From positions 1 through 64,000 of the forward strand of contig JAFYWC010000114.1 of NCBI GenBank assembly GCA_017546585.1: a DNA stretch of 64,000 nucleotides. The letters are read 5' to 3'. This document shows positions 51,436 to 60,694 of the stretch, in pieces. This DNA is from Bacteroidales bacterium. Its GTDB lineage: Bacteria > Bacteroidota > Bacteroidia > Bacteroidales > UBA932. Each line of letters opens with the position of its first letter. The stretch's first letter is position 1. A program made the position numbers and the translations under genes. The notes below the pieces were generated by a model. It saw nothing but the letters and a program-made list of their open reading frames with translations. It made no database searches and had not been told where the DNA came from.

Positions 51436-52755
51436 ATGCATAGACATTCGTTTTTGAAGATAGTGGCTGCGTTTATGGCAGTCGCAATGATGTCCTGCGA
51501 GAAGCCGCAGATAGACGAGCCAGACCAGCCAAACCAGGAGGTGCCCGGCCCTGATCAGCCGGGACAGGGAGGCGGAGGGCTGGATAACCCGAATCCTGAA
51601 AAACCGGCTCTGGGAGAGAATGCATACGAATTGGACGGAGTGCAGGCCTCATTCGGCAGCGTTGCTCTGAGCAATATCGGTGATTATATCTGCATTGCTG
51701 CGACACCTTCGGAAGGTGTGGAATCGTTCGAGGAAGTGTTCGATCAGGAAGAGTATTTCTATGTGGCGATTTCTCCGTTGCTGAACGGTAAGGAGTTCGA
51801 TATGATGACAGAAGAGAGGGTGTTCACTGTTATGAGTGCGCTCCAAGGCGCATATCTTGAGTCTGTCGCGTCGACTTTGACGGACGAGATCACTTCCGGA
51901 ACCTGCCTGTTCAATTATAAGGAAGGTGTGGCTGTGGTGGAGGTGAGCCTTGTGCTGACCGACGGCTCGGAACTTTCTGTGAGGATGTCTGCAGAGGAGC
52001 CGGGAATCGTCGTCAATGAGAACGTTTTCGCTATCGGAGGCAATGAGAAGCCTGTCAGGACAGCCTTCCGTATGATCGGGGATGGCACGACAACTCTGTA
52101 TCTTACCCCTGCCGGCATCGAGTACTTTGAGGATATCGACATCACTACCTATTACGCATATGTCATTCTGGAGAGCGGAAAGTGTCACGGAAGAACACTC
52201 GACGTAGAGGATGTGATCGCAGTGGGTTATGCGGACAACTTCAATGAACTCATTGTGGACTCAAGAGAGGTTGCGACAACTGGAACGTTGAACATTGCTG
52301 ACGATCCGAACGATGTGGCACACTATGTGGTAGCGCTTGACCTCGACTTCGCCGGTACTTCGCTGAAGATAAGGTTTGATGGGGAGACGTTGGATGCCTT
52401 GGCGAAAGAGGTAGTGACGAATGAAGTTGTATATAATGGTACATCATTGAGAATAAAGGATGTTTACGTTGATTTTATGCCGAATCCGGAATGTCTTACC
52501 ACTGTGATGATATTTACTGAGCGTGACGATGTGGTGTATATAAAGATTCCGAACAATTACCTTGATGGAAATGCCCACGGATTTTCGCAGAGTCAGAATC
52601 TTTACATCAAGTACGACGGAGTGGTCTACAGCAAGGCCAACGGATACAGCGGAACGGTGACGGTCGGCTTCGATGACGACATCATAAAGATCAATGCGAC
52701 AAATTATGATAATCTGGAAATAACCTATGAGGGGCCTTATGAGGCTGACGCATAG
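51436..52755 (+). CDS. lipoprotein of unknown function with proline-rich linker
   Basis: A 439-residue lipoprotein with lipobox VAMMSC, cysteine 21, then a low-complexity proline/glutamine/glycine linker of about 45 residues (PDQPNQEVPGPDQPGQGGGG). The rest is beta-rich without cysteine or catalytic motif. The segments NAYELDGVQASFGSVAL, NVFAIGGNEKPVRTAFRMIGDG and NEVVYNGTSLRIKDVYVDF look like starts of three related beta-sandwich units of about 120-130 residues. I do not recognise the family. It has its own promoter, and codon use is less biased than in the two upstream genes. A structural or binding role on the surface is inferred. Confidence 0.55.
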   Translation: MHRHSFLKIVAAFMAVAMMSCEKPQIDEPDQPNQEVPGPDQPGQGGGGLDNPNPEKPALGENAYELDGVQASFGSVALSNIGDYICIAATPSEGVESFEEVFDQEEYFYVAISPLLNGKEFDMMTEERVFTVMSALQGAYLESVASTLTDEITSGTCLFNYKEGVAVVEVSLVLTDGSELSVRMSAEEPGIVVNENVFAIGGNEKPVRTAFRMIGDGTTTLYLTPAGIEYFEDIDITTYYAYVILESGKCHGRTLDVEDVIAVGYADNFNELIVDSREVATTGTLNIADDPNDVAHYVVALDLDFAGTSLKIRFDGETLDALAKEVVTNEVVYNGTSLRIKDVYVDFMPNPECLTTVMIFTERDDVVYIKIPNNYLDGNAHGFSQSQNLYIKYDGVVYSKANGYSGTVTVGFDDDIIKINATNYDNLEITYEGPYEADA

Positions 52756-52823
52756 TTCCTTGCGGAAACATTTTCAGTTTAGAAAATAAATGATCTTGTA
52801 TTGTCGAAGATTTTAAATTTTTA

Positions 52824-52831
52824 TAAATTTG
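52824..52831 (+). promoter_or_regulatory. -7 promoter box for the 52.9 kb lipoprotein
   Basis: TAAATTTG, 42 bp before the ATG at 52874. Confidence 0.55.
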
Positions 52832-52873
52832 TAGACTTCGTGAAACAAAATTCAACCATTAAATAATAACATT

Positions 52874-55800
52874 ATGAAAATCAAGCATTTGCTTATCGGT
52901 ATGCTCGCAGTAGCAGCTGCCGTTGCGTGTAAGCAGGATGAACCTGTTGAAACACCAAAGCTCGATGTTGATAAGGAAGCTGTCGCTGTCGCTGCTGTGG
53001 CAGGTGAGGCTTCGTTCAACGTCACTTCCAACCAGTCTTGGGTAGCTTCGGCTGATCAGGATTGGGTGTCTATCAATCCTGCAAGCGGTGACGCTTCTGA
53101 GAAGGCTGTCGCTGTAAAGGTTACTGCAGAGGACAACGAGACTACAGACGCTCGTATTGCAACAGTGACCGTAAAGGCTGGTGAGCTCACTAAGACAGTG
53201 AAGGTTACACAGGCTCCAGGTGAGGGACAGGAACCGGGTGGTGATCCTCTTCCTAATTCAGAGTGGGCTCTCGTCGGTTCTTTCAACGGTTGGGATCCGA
53301 CATCTACAACTTACCTCTGTATTCTTGATGATCAGTATTTTGTTTACTATGGATTTGAGCTTGATGCGACTACTGAGTTCAAGTTCCTCAAGGGAGGCTC
53401 TTGGTCAGGTACTGAAATCGGTGGTAACGGTCTCGTAGAGCCTAATACAATCCAGCCTAAGGGTGGTTCAAACATCAAGGTCTCTGAGGCTGGCATATAT
53501 GATATCTATCTCGCTGCAGATCTCGAGCACTTCTACATTATGTCGGAGGGCAAGACTCCTGAAGAGGCAACAGAGCCTGCTCCAGTTGATGATCAGTGGG
53601 GTATGATGGGTTGCTTCGTGAACAATATGTGGGCATCAGACGTTCCAATGACCAAGGAGGGTGAGTGGATTGTCGCTAAGGGTGCTGAGTTCACAGAGCT
53701 TACATTCAAGATCCGCGCAAACAGCAGCTGGGCAGACGCTACCAATATCGGTGTCGCTCCTGGTTCTGAAAGAGGTGTAGTAAACGGCAAAATCGCTGTC
53801 GTTACAGCAGAATACGCAAAGGCTAACCTTGGCGGTGACGCTGCCGACATCAAGCTTAACGGTGAGCCTGGTACATATGACGTGTATTTCAGCTTCGAGA
53901 ACCTTGAGGTTTACGTAATGGAGCAGGGCTTCAAGCCAGGTGAGAAGGATCCTCAGAATCCGGATCCGGTAGAGGTTACTTACACAGTTGTGGGTACTAT
54001 CGAGAACCAGAATTGGAACAACAGCGCTCCTGAGGGACTTATGGTTGCAGAAGGTGACTATCTTGTTGCCAAGAATGTACCTTTCCTGATGGCTTCGACT
54101 ATGTATGGCGGTCCAGAGCAGTTCGAGTTCAAGATCGTTGAGACAGGCACTTGGACAGGTTACGGTAGAGTAGAGGATGTAACTAATCCTGTAAATGCAG
54201 AAGTTGCTGTAAAACTCGGTGGTGACAACATTATGGTTGCAGGCACAGAGGGCGCTTACGACGTATACTTCGACAAGGCGAATGCAAAGGTATGGGTTAT
54301 GGCTCCAGGCCTCAAGCCAGGTGAGACTCCAGAACCAGAGCCTGAGTATGAACTCGACGGCAAGCAGTGGCTCCTGAGCGCAAGCGGAATGTATGTTCTC
54401 GTTGACCTCGGCCTCTATGAGGAGGACGCTATGGTGATTGCAATTCCTCTTATGGACGGTTCAGGCTTCGGCGCTTATATGTACGGTACTTATGAGATCG
54501 AGAAGGCAAACAACACTTCTGGAAAGATCGTGTTCACACAGTATGACCCTGAGTGGGACGAGTGGATGGAGCCTGTAGACTATGCATATTCAGATCTTTC
54601 TGACGAGCTCGTTATGATCAATGCAGAGCCTATTACTGGTTATCCTGATGCACTTCCTTTCGTAGCTGTAGCTGAGCCTTACGAGATCTTGTTCGAGTCA
54701 GCAGGCGGTGATCCTGTAGGTCCTATCGAGAACGGTCAGTACTGGTTCTTCAACGGAACAAAGGTTATGGCTCCTCTCGCAGAGGGCGTGACAACAGGTA
54801 CATTCCCTGCAGGTAACGTTATCGACGGTGCAAGTACAGAGAAGAACATCTTCACACTTATGTATGATCCGGATATGAGCTACTATACAATTATGGACTC
54901 ATACGGACGTTATGTCGGTCATACTGATTGGGAGTCTGGCAACCTTACAGTTACAGACGTCCTCCCTACAGGTGACGACTATGCATACTATCTCTGGTGT
55001 GTAGACAATTCTTATGCAGATGGCACTTGCGACATCTACAATGCAGCAACATATTTCGGTTTCGCTTATTCGGCAACTGAGAACTGCTGGTATGCTGACG
55101 AGAACTCTTACGACACAGACGGTATCCGTCCTACACTCGTAGTGGCAGAGAACCCTGTAGAGGAGCCGGTAGAGCCAGCAGGTCCAAAGGTGGTTACAGT
55201 CGCTGAGTTCAATGCTGCTACAGATAACACTATCGAGTATCAGGTTTCAGGTACTATCAGCGGCATCTATCAGGCATACAATGCCTCTTACGACAACATC
55301 TCTATCTACATTTCAGACGAGACAGGCGAGATGCTTGCTTACAGACTCTCTTGCGCTGGTATCACAGATCCTGCAAACACTCTCACAAAGGGTGACCTCA
55401 TCACTGTGAAAGGTATGAGAACTCTCTACAATGAGAATCCTCAGATGGCTCAGGGCGGTGTTATCGTTGAGCACACTGACGTAGTAGTGGAGCAGCCTGC
55501 CGGATCTGCAGAGCTTTCTTTTGCTGATAAGGCAAACAGAACAGTCTTCACAACTTCACAGCAGGTTTGGGAGCAGAATGGAATCAAGCTTACCAATGAC
55601 AAAGGTTCTTCAACAAGCAACGTCGCTGACTATGCAGCGCCAGCTCGTTTCTACAAGTCATCTAAGCTTACTGTTGAGTACGCAGGTATGACTAAGATCG
55701 AGTTCGTTTGCAACAATAGTTCTTACGCAACAGCATTGCAGAGCTCAATTACAACAGGAACAGTATCTGTAAGCGGTTCAGTTGTGACAGTCGTATTGCC

Positions 55801-55882
55801 TGCAGCTGCAGATTCATACGTGATCAGCTCACTCACAGGTGGTCAGGTTCGTATGGACAGCCTTACAGTTTACGCAGAGTAA
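52874..55882 (+). CDS. large BACON, SusE/F-like and OB-fold surface lipoprotein
   Basis: A 1002-residue lipoprotein with lipobox AAAVAC, cysteine 19. Modules: BACON about 30-115 (NQSWVASADQDWVSINPASG); three SusE/SusF-like starch-binding-type units about 130-215 (EWALVGSFNGWDPTSTTYL), 235-350 (QWGMMGCFVNNMWASDVPM) and 365-475 (YTVVGTIENQNWNNSAPEG); a region of about 260 residues with two further beta units; an OB-fold about 770-880 (NISIYISDETGEMLAYR); and a final beta domain ending MDSLTVYAE. The ending resembles that of the 60695-63133 protein (IKSITIYSE). Carbohydrate or nucleic-acid binding on the surface is inferred. It is monocistronic with its own terminator. Confidence 0.72.
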   Translation: MKIKHLLIGMLAVAAAVACKQDEPVETPKLDVDKEAVAVAAVAGEASFNVTSNQSWVASADQDWVSINPASGDASEKAVAVKVTAEDNETTDARIATVTVKAGELTKTVKVTQAPGEGQEPGGDPLPNSEWALVGSFNGWDPTSTTYLCILDDQYFVYYGFELDATTEFKFLKGGSWSGTEIGGNGLVEPNTIQPKGGSNIKVSEAGIYDIYLAADLEHFYIMSEGKTPEEATEPAPVDDQWGMMGCFVNNMWASDVPMTKEGEWIVAKGAEFTELTFKIRANSSWADATNIGVAPGSERGVVNGKIAVVTAEYAKANLGGDAADIKLNGEPGTYDVYFSFENLEVYVMEQGFKPGEKDPQNPDPVEVTYTVVGTIENQNWNNSAPEGLMVAEGDYLVAKNVPFLMASTMYGGPEQFEFKIVETGTWTGYGRVEDVTNPVNAEVAVKLGGDNIMVAGTEGAYDVYFDKANAKVWVMAPGLKPGETPEPEPEYELDGKQWLLSASGMYVLVDLGLYEEDAMVIAIPLMDGSGFGAYMYGTYEIEKANNTSGKIVFTQYDPEWDEWMEPVDYAYSDLSDELVMINAEPITGYPDALPFVAVAEPYEILFESAGGDPVGPIENGQYWFFNGTKVMAPLAEGVTTGTFPAGNVIDGASTEKNIFTLMYDPDMSYYTIMDSYGRYVGHTDWESGNLTVTDVLPTGDDYAYYLWCVDNSYADGTCDIYNAATYFGFAYSATENCWYADENSYDTDGIRPTLVVAENPVEEPVEPAGPKVVTVAEFNAATDNTIEYQVSGTISGIYQAYNASYDNISIYISDETGEMLAYRLSCAGITDPANTLTKGDLITVKGMRTLYNENPQMAQGGVIVEHTDVVVEQPAGSAELSFADKANRTVFTTSQQVWEQNGIKLTNDKGSSTSNVADYAAPARFYKSSKLTVEYAGMTKIEFVCNNSSYATALQSSITTGTVSVSGSVVTVVLPAAADSYVISSLTGGQVRMDSLTVYAE

Positions 55883-55905
55883 TCTGAAGATCGCATACAT
55901 TTATT

Positions 55906-55935
55906 CAGGCGGCCCGTTGGGGTCGCCTGTTTTTT
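55906..55935 (+). terminator. intrinsic terminator after the 52.9 kb lipoprotein
   Basis: A stem CAGGCG (55906-55911) with CGCCTG (55924-55929), extended inward by GCCC/GGGT-type pairs, then six T. Confidence 0.85.
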
Positions 55936-55939
55936 GTGG

Positions 55940-56031
55940 ACATCTTCCACGGTTTTTGGGGCTGGGTGTGGCAGATACCCCCTTTGAAGGTTGAATCTTC
56001 CACGCTTATGTGGGAAAACCGTGGAAGATGT
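55940..56031. repeat. 92-bp element with 17-bp perfect inverted ends
   Basis: ACATCTTCCACGGTTTT (55940-55956) is the exact reverse complement of AAAACCGTGGAAGATGT (56015-56031). A partial third copy (AATCTTCCACG) lies at 55994-56004. The element sits between a terminator and the next -7 box and contains no reading frame of note. Confidence 0.75.
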
Positions 56032-56056
56032 TTGCAGCTTCTATCCAATTATTCCG

Positions 56057-56064
56057 TAAATTTG
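56057..56064 (+). promoter_or_regulatory. -7 promoter box for the 56-60 kb lipoprotein operon
   Basis: TAAATTTG, 23 bp before the ATG at 56088. Confidence 0.55.
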
Positions 56065-56087
56065 TGTTTTGGAATAATATAGTTTGT

Positions 56088-58055
56088 ATGAAAAGGATAT
56101 TATCTGTGATTTGTGTCATACTGGGCTCTCTTGTGCTCTGGAGCTGCGACAAGCCGCAGCCTGTCGAGCCGGAAAAACAGCCTGAAGAACAGTATGACTT
56201 CAAACTGGAAGTGACGGATGTGACATCTACATCCTGCCGTTTTTCGGTAGTTCCTGCAGATGACAAGATGAGTTATGTCGTGATGCTTGTGGAGAAGTCT
56301 GAGTATGACTCCTTCGAGGATGAATACAAGTATCAGGATGATGACCTCAGATGGTTTGAGCAGAGAGCGATGGACGAAGGAAAGGACTTGAGCGACTGGC
56401 TTGAAGGCTTCCTTCATAAAGGCAGGTTCGAGGATGAGGAAGAAGGATTGATGCCGGGTATGTCATATTATCTCTATGCCTATGGTCTTGACTATGAAGG
56501 TTATTTCACTACCGGAGTCACAAAGTATGAGTTCGCTACACCCGAAATAGAACAGAATGAGCTTGGTTTCAAGATCGAGATAACTGATATCGGTCTCAGG
56601 AAAGCGACAGTGAACGTTACCGCTGATAGGGAGAATGCGGTTTTCTTTATGAATGTGTTCTCGATGGACCAGTACCAGCAGTGGGGAGGTGACGAGACTG
56701 CGTTTGCGACCCACGCTCTTGCCCTTGTGGATTACTATGTCGCTATGGGAAGGACTACAGAAGAAATGGTGGCTAATCTCGGCAGTGTCGGAAGCGAATC
56801 CCTTGTGTTTGATGACCTTCTGGATGATACGGAGTACATCGCATACGCTGTCGGCATCGATGACAACTTCTATGTGAATTCCAAGGCTACAGTGGTGACC
56901 TTCAGGACAAAGAAGGCTGTCGCTTCGTCGAATACATTTGAAATCAATATCACCGGTACTACATACTGCTCGGTTCTCGGAACTGTCACTCCTTCCAACA
57001 ACGACCAGTTCATCTGTTCGATCCAGCCGAAGGAGCAGCTTGAGGCGTATGGATCGGATGCTGAGATAATGTATGAACTCGTCGCGACTTACCAGAAGTG
57101 GGGCGCGATGGACAAGGTGCTATATGCCGGTGAGGTGGTGGATCTTGAGCCGATCTCTTCGCTCAGTCCTTCGACCGACTATGTGATCCTGTGCTTCGGA
57201 TGGGACGAGGCTCCTACGACCGGCCTGACAAGGGCGGAGTTCACAACGGAGAAGGAAGGCGGAAGGCCGCAGGAACAGGAGATTACCTTTGTGCTTTCCG
57301 ACATCATCCACAACAAGGTGACCGTCAACATACTTCCTAAACTTGGCCTATATTATTTCTATGACTGTATGTCTATGAAGACATTTGAGGAGTATGTGGC
57401 ATCTGAAGGTTCAGAGGATGAGGCTGTCTGCAGGTTCATAGATGAGCGCATCGACTACGGCGCTGAGTTCTTCTATTGCACAAGAGCGGAGTATCTCGCA
57501 GATATGGGAGCGGCGATCGGCAAGCAGAAATGGACATTCACAGGTCTTGACCAAGACTCGGAGTATATGATTGTTGCCGCTACAGTGAATATGACTACCG
57601 GCAAGATTGCCTATAGGAAACCGTTCTGCAGCGAGGTGTTCAGAACGGCAATACTTAGAGAGAGCAACGCCACAGTCGAGTTTGTCATTGACAAGTATTA
57701 TGACGGAACAGAACTCGCGGAGCTTGATCCGGCCCAGTTCAGCAAGTGCAAGGGAATGGTGATGGTGCCTTATACTATCGTGCCGAATGCTGAGGCTGCG
57801 CACTGGAGGACCACTTTCACTTACGGTGAGTTCGCATCCTGGGCGGAAAGGGATGATATTCTGGTAGAACTTGACTATAAGTCCGACAAGGATAAGACCC
57901 AGGGCTACGCTGTGGTTCACTATGACCAGGTGGCGTCGTTCCTGGGAATGGCAGAGGATGCCGAAGGCTACACCGGACCGTTTGCGCTGTATGAATTTAC
58001 CGCAAAGAAGGGAGGCACTTCGCCTGCTGCCGAATTCATTGAATCGTTAAAATAA
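56088..58055 (+). CDS. modular Fn3-like surface lipoprotein
   Basis: A 655-residue lipoprotein with lipobox VLWSC, cysteine 20. Four to five modules of about 120-130 residues follow, each starting with a strand like FKLEVTDVTSTSCRFSVVP or FKIEITDIGLRKATVNVT and ending near a D-x-EYIAYAVG or STDYVILCFG string. It ends KKGGTSPAAEFIESLK, which matches GASPAKDFIASSGKK in the 25065-27464 protein, so the two are paralogues. No catalytic motif is seen. The start at 56088 follows a good -7 box; a longer frame would run into the upstream palindrome. An Omp28-type gene is 6 bp downstream, mirroring the pair near 24-27 kb in reversed order. Confidence 0.65.
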   Translation: MKRILSVICVILGSLVLWSCDKPQPVEPEKQPEEQYDFKLEVTDVTSTSCRFSVVPADDKMSYVVMLVEKSEYDSFEDEYKYQDDDLRWFEQRAMDEGKDLSDWLEGFLHKGRFEDEEEGLMPGMSYYLYAYGLDYEGYFTTGVTKYEFATPEIEQNELGFKIEITDIGLRKATVNVTADRENAVFFMNVFSMDQYQQWGGDETAFATHALALVDYYVAMGRTTEEMVANLGSVGSESLVFDDLLDDTEYIAYAVGIDDNFYVNSKATVVTFRTKKAVASSNTFEINITGTTYCSVLGTVTPSNNDQFICSIQPKEQLEAYGSDAEIMYELVATYQKWGAMDKVLYAGEVVDLEPISSLSPSTDYVILCFGWDEAPTTGLTRAEFTTEKEGGRPQEQEITFVLSDIIHNKVTVNILPKLGLYYFYDCMSMKTFEEYVASEGSEDEAVCRFIDERIDYGAEFFYCTRAEYLADMGAAIGKQKWTFTGLDQDSEYMIVAATVNMTTGKIAYRKPFCSEVFRTAILRESNATVEFVIDKYYDGTELAELDPAQFSKCKGMVMVPYTIVPNAEAAHWRTTFTYGEFASWAERDDILVELDYKSDKDKTQGYAVVHYDQVASFLGMAEDAEGYTGPFALYEFTAKKGGTSPAAEFIESLK

Positions 58056-58061
58056 ACCTAT

Positions 58062-58922
58062 ATGAAAATTCTGAAACTTCTTGCTGTCGTCTGTCTTGCG
58101 ACTTTGGTTTCCTGCACGGAGAAGCCGGTGGAACCGGATGTGCCGACAGGGGATGTCGCCATTCCTGAACTTCCGGCAGACCCCCAGCCCGGCAACACAT
58201 CGTTTGCGCATAGGATAATGCTTCTGCAGCATACCGGTACATATTGCTCAAACTGTCCAAACCTTATGACATCGCTTAAAGCTCTGTCTGAACTGGACGG
58301 ATATGTGGATAAGTATCAGCACGTTGCGGCGCACTCCTATAATGCGGACGGGGATCCGGCGTATTCACAGGCTGCCGCCAATCTTTCGCAGGCCTTCTGC
58401 AGCGGATATTATCCGGAACTGACCTTCAACCTCACAACACGCAATACCGGAACTTCTTTGGCGGTGAGCACTATAACTGATATCATCGACGAGCTTCACA
58501 AGGACAATGCAGATGTCGGAATCGCCGCAGCTGCAGGTCTGACAGGCAACGCCTTGGGCGTGAATGTCCAGATCAAGGCAGCGAAGGCGGGACAGTACCG
58601 CATCGCCGTATGGGTGCTGGAGGATGGAATCCGTGGCAAGCAGGAGGGCGCAAGCGAGGACTGGATGAATACCCACAGCAATGCTGTCAGAGTGATGGCC
58701 GGTGCTACGCTGAATATGCGCATATACGGAGAGAAGATGGGCGAACTCCAGGCTGGCCAGACTGCGGAAAAGTCTTTCACTGTGGCTCTTGACGAGTCGA
58801 TGAAGGCGGAGAACTGCAAGGTGCTTGTGGTTGTCAATGCTGCAGGGTCGGACGGAAGATATGATCTTGCGAACTGTGCTCTCTGTCCGATTGGTGGTAC
58901 TGTGGCTTATAACTACAATTAA
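58062..58922 (+). CDS. Omp28-type lipoprotein with CxxC motif
   Basis: A 286-residue lipoprotein with lipobox TLVSC, cysteine 18, and a proline-rich spacer. The Omp28 domain begins directly with MLLQHTGTYCSNCPNLM (cysteines 62 and 65) and has HVAAHSYNADGDPAY and AVWVLEDGIRGKQEG, ending LANCALCPIGGTVAYNYN. It lacks the roughly 80-residue Ig-like domain found before the CxxC in the paralogue at 23984-25057. The thioredoxin-like motif suggests thiol chemistry or a structural disulfide; neither is established here. It is flanked by two modular lipoprotein genes, and a family B repeat follows the stop. Confidence 0.75.
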   Translation: MKILKLLAVVCLATLVSCTEKPVEPDVPTGDVAIPELPADPQPGNTSFAHRIMLLQHTGTYCSNCPNLMTSLKALSELDGYVDKYQHVAAHSYNADGDPAYSQAAANLSQAFCSGYYPELTFNLTTRNTGTSLAVSTITDIIDELHKDNADVGIAAAAGLTGNALGVNVQIKAAKAGQYRIAVWVLEDGIRGKQEGASEDWMNTHSNAVRVMAGATLNMRIYGEKMGELQAGQTAEKSFTVALDESMKAENCKVLVVVNAAGSDGRYDLANCALCPIGGTVAYNYN

Positions 58923-58926
58923 ACAG

Positions 58927-58971
58927 ATATCTCGACTACGCTCGATATGACAAAAAGGATGTCGATATGAC
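58927..58971 (-). repeat. interspersed palindromic repeat, family B, degenerate
   Basis: On the minus strand 58951-58927 reads GTCATATCGAGCGTAGTCGA then GATAT, the family B consensus. A truncated second copy (GTCATATCGAC) is at 58961-58971 and overlaps the first possible ATG of the next gene. Confidence 0.65.
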
Positions 58972-58975
58972 AAAT

Positions 58976-60538
58976 ATGATGATGAATATAAAATACTATG
59001 TGCTGGCGCTTGTGGCAATGGTTTTTGCTGCCTGCGACAATAAACTTCCAGGCGAGGATGTGCCCCCGCCGGCTAGAGATCTCTTCGAGATCGAGGTCTT
59101 TGACCTGAATTCAAGCCACTGTAAGGTGAAGGTGGTGCCGACAGATACGGAGGCACCGTATTTCTGTGGCGTGGCTACCGAGGACTACCTGAAGACCTTC
59201 GGCCCTCTGGATGATATGCTTGCTACAGCGACCAATTTCATCGAGACCACCATTCTGGAGAACAGCGATGTGGCCATTGCAGACCTGATGAAGACAGGTG
59301 TATACGAGAGGGAGGTGACAGGTCTAAAGCCTGAACAGAGGTTTGTCGTGTTTGCCTGCCATACGGATGCGACAGGTGGTGTGGTGTCTGACGTCATAAT
59401 GGTGACAGAGACAACACCGGCGCTGGAGCAGGTGGAGATGGAATTCACTATCGAGCTTGATCAGATCACTGCTACTTCCGCTATGCTGTTCATCACTCCG
59501 ACAACCGATGACGAATATGTCTGGCTGGAATTCCCGGAGGATGTGTACAGGGATATGACTATGGAGGAACTTCAAGACTTCCTTCTGAAGAACTACAAGC
59601 CTTTCTTCCCGCTTCATACGAATACCGGCGAGATGGTCCACAGTTTCGATGATAAACTGGATCCGGACACCGAGTATATGATCATCGTCTTCGGTTATGA
59701 CGGAGGCCTGACTACTCCTCTCTTTACTGAAAAGTTCCGTACTCTGACGCCGAACGATCCGACTGACGTCACTTTTGAAATCTCATACAACAGCCTTACT
59801 CCTCGAAGCGCAAGCGTGACGTTCAAGCCTTCTGATGCAAGCGTTGCATACCTTGCCATCGTGGCTGACCAGGATTATCTCGACAGAAGCGGAGGCCCGA
59901 CTCCAGAGGGAGTAAAGAAGTTGATTGACAAGCAGATAAAGCAGGCGATCCTTGTGGGAGACTGCGAGGATAGGGCAGAGTTCGTGAAGTATTACGCTCA
60001 GAGGGGTGCTGCTACAGGAAGCTTCTCGCTCAAGCCTGGAATGAGGCATTATGCCTGCGCAGTCTGCGTGGATTCGGAAGGAAATTATGCATCCGAAGTG
60101 GCGATATGCTGGTTCGATGCGCCTGCAGAAGGAGCAACCGATGCTTCTGTGTCGGCTTCCGTCCTGAAGTATTTTGACGGAGATGCCTTGGCTGCATCCA
60201 ATGCTTCATATTCCGACTTTGCCGGATGGGCTGTGGTTCGACTGAAGTTCGTTCTCGGCGGAGCGGCGACAGACGCCATCTACACAATCTATCCTGTGGA
60301 TGTGCTTGAAGAGGAAGGTGCGACAGATGAGGAGATCCGTGCACTGCTTCTGGATGACGAACTCCTTGGTGTGTACAACTTCCATATAGATGCGCTTACC
60401 GATGTGCAGCTTGAGTGGGGCTGTGACTACAGACTCTATGCGATTCCGTTTGATGCATCGGAGAATACAGGTGCACTTTTCAAACTCGATATACCTGCAC
60501 TTTCACCGGCATCAGCCTCTCCGGTATCTGAATACTAG
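58976..60538 (+). CDS. modular Fn3-like surface lipoprotein
   Basis: About 520 residues with lipobox MVFAAC. The ATGs at 58976, 58979 and 58982 are all possible; an earlier ATG at 58967 lies inside the repeat. Three or four modules follow the same scheme as the 56088-58055 protein: LFEIEVFDLNSSHCKVKVVP, MEFTIELDQITATSAMLFITP and VTFEISYNSLTPRSASVTFKP each open a unit, and DPDTEYMIIVFGYD closes one. It ends SPASASPVSEY. Two large modular proteins and one Omp28 protein in a row suggest a co-assembled surface structure. No enzymatic motif is visible. Confidence 0.62.
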   Translation: MMMNIKYYVLALVAMVFAACDNKLPGEDVPPPARDLFEIEVFDLNSSHCKVKVVPTDTEAPYFCGVATEDYLKTFGPLDDMLATATNFIETTILENSDVAIADLMKTGVYEREVTGLKPEQRFVVFACHTDATGGVVSDVIMVTETTPALEQVEMEFTIELDQITATSAMLFITPTTDDEYVWLEFPEDVYRDMTMEELQDFLLKNYKPFFPLHTNTGEMVHSFDDKLDPDTEYMIIVFGYDGGLTTPLFTEKFRTLTPNDPTDVTFEISYNSLTPRSASVTFKPSDASVAYLAIVADQDYLDRSGGPTPEGVKKLIDKQIKQAILVGDCEDRAEFVKYYAQRGAATGSFSLKPGMRHYACAVCVDSEGNYASEVAICWFDAPAEGATDASVSASVLKYFDGDALAASNASYSDFAGWAVVRLKFVLGGAATDAIYTIYPVDVLEEEGATDEEIRALLLDDELLGVYNFHIDALTDVQLEWGCDYRLYAIPFDASENTGALFKLDIPALSPASASPVSEY

Positions 60539-60563
60539 TCGTCTTTCAGAGGATAAAATTACG

Positions 60564-60608
60564 ATTGCGCGCCAGTTTTGGTTGAAATGACCGAAGCTGG
60601 CGCGCAAT
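60564..60608. terminator. strong GC-rich palindrome after the 56-60 kb operon
   Basis: A 12-bp perfect stem ATTGCGCGCCAG (60564-60575) with CTGGCGCGCAAT (60597-60608). No T-run follows, so it is a weak rho-independent candidate, but it would form a stable 3' end. Confidence 0.55.
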
Positions 60609-60641
60609 TGGTTGGGTGTTGCAAAAGTGGGGTACGATATT

Positions 60642-60649
60642 TATATTTG
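60642..60649 (+). promoter_or_regulatory. -7 promoter box for the 60.7 kb operon
   Basis: TATATTTG, 45 bp before the ATG at 60695. Confidence 0.6.
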
Positions 60650-60694
60650 TAGATTCAAGAATTGTGTAGAAAAGCAAGTTTAAAGTTTATAATT

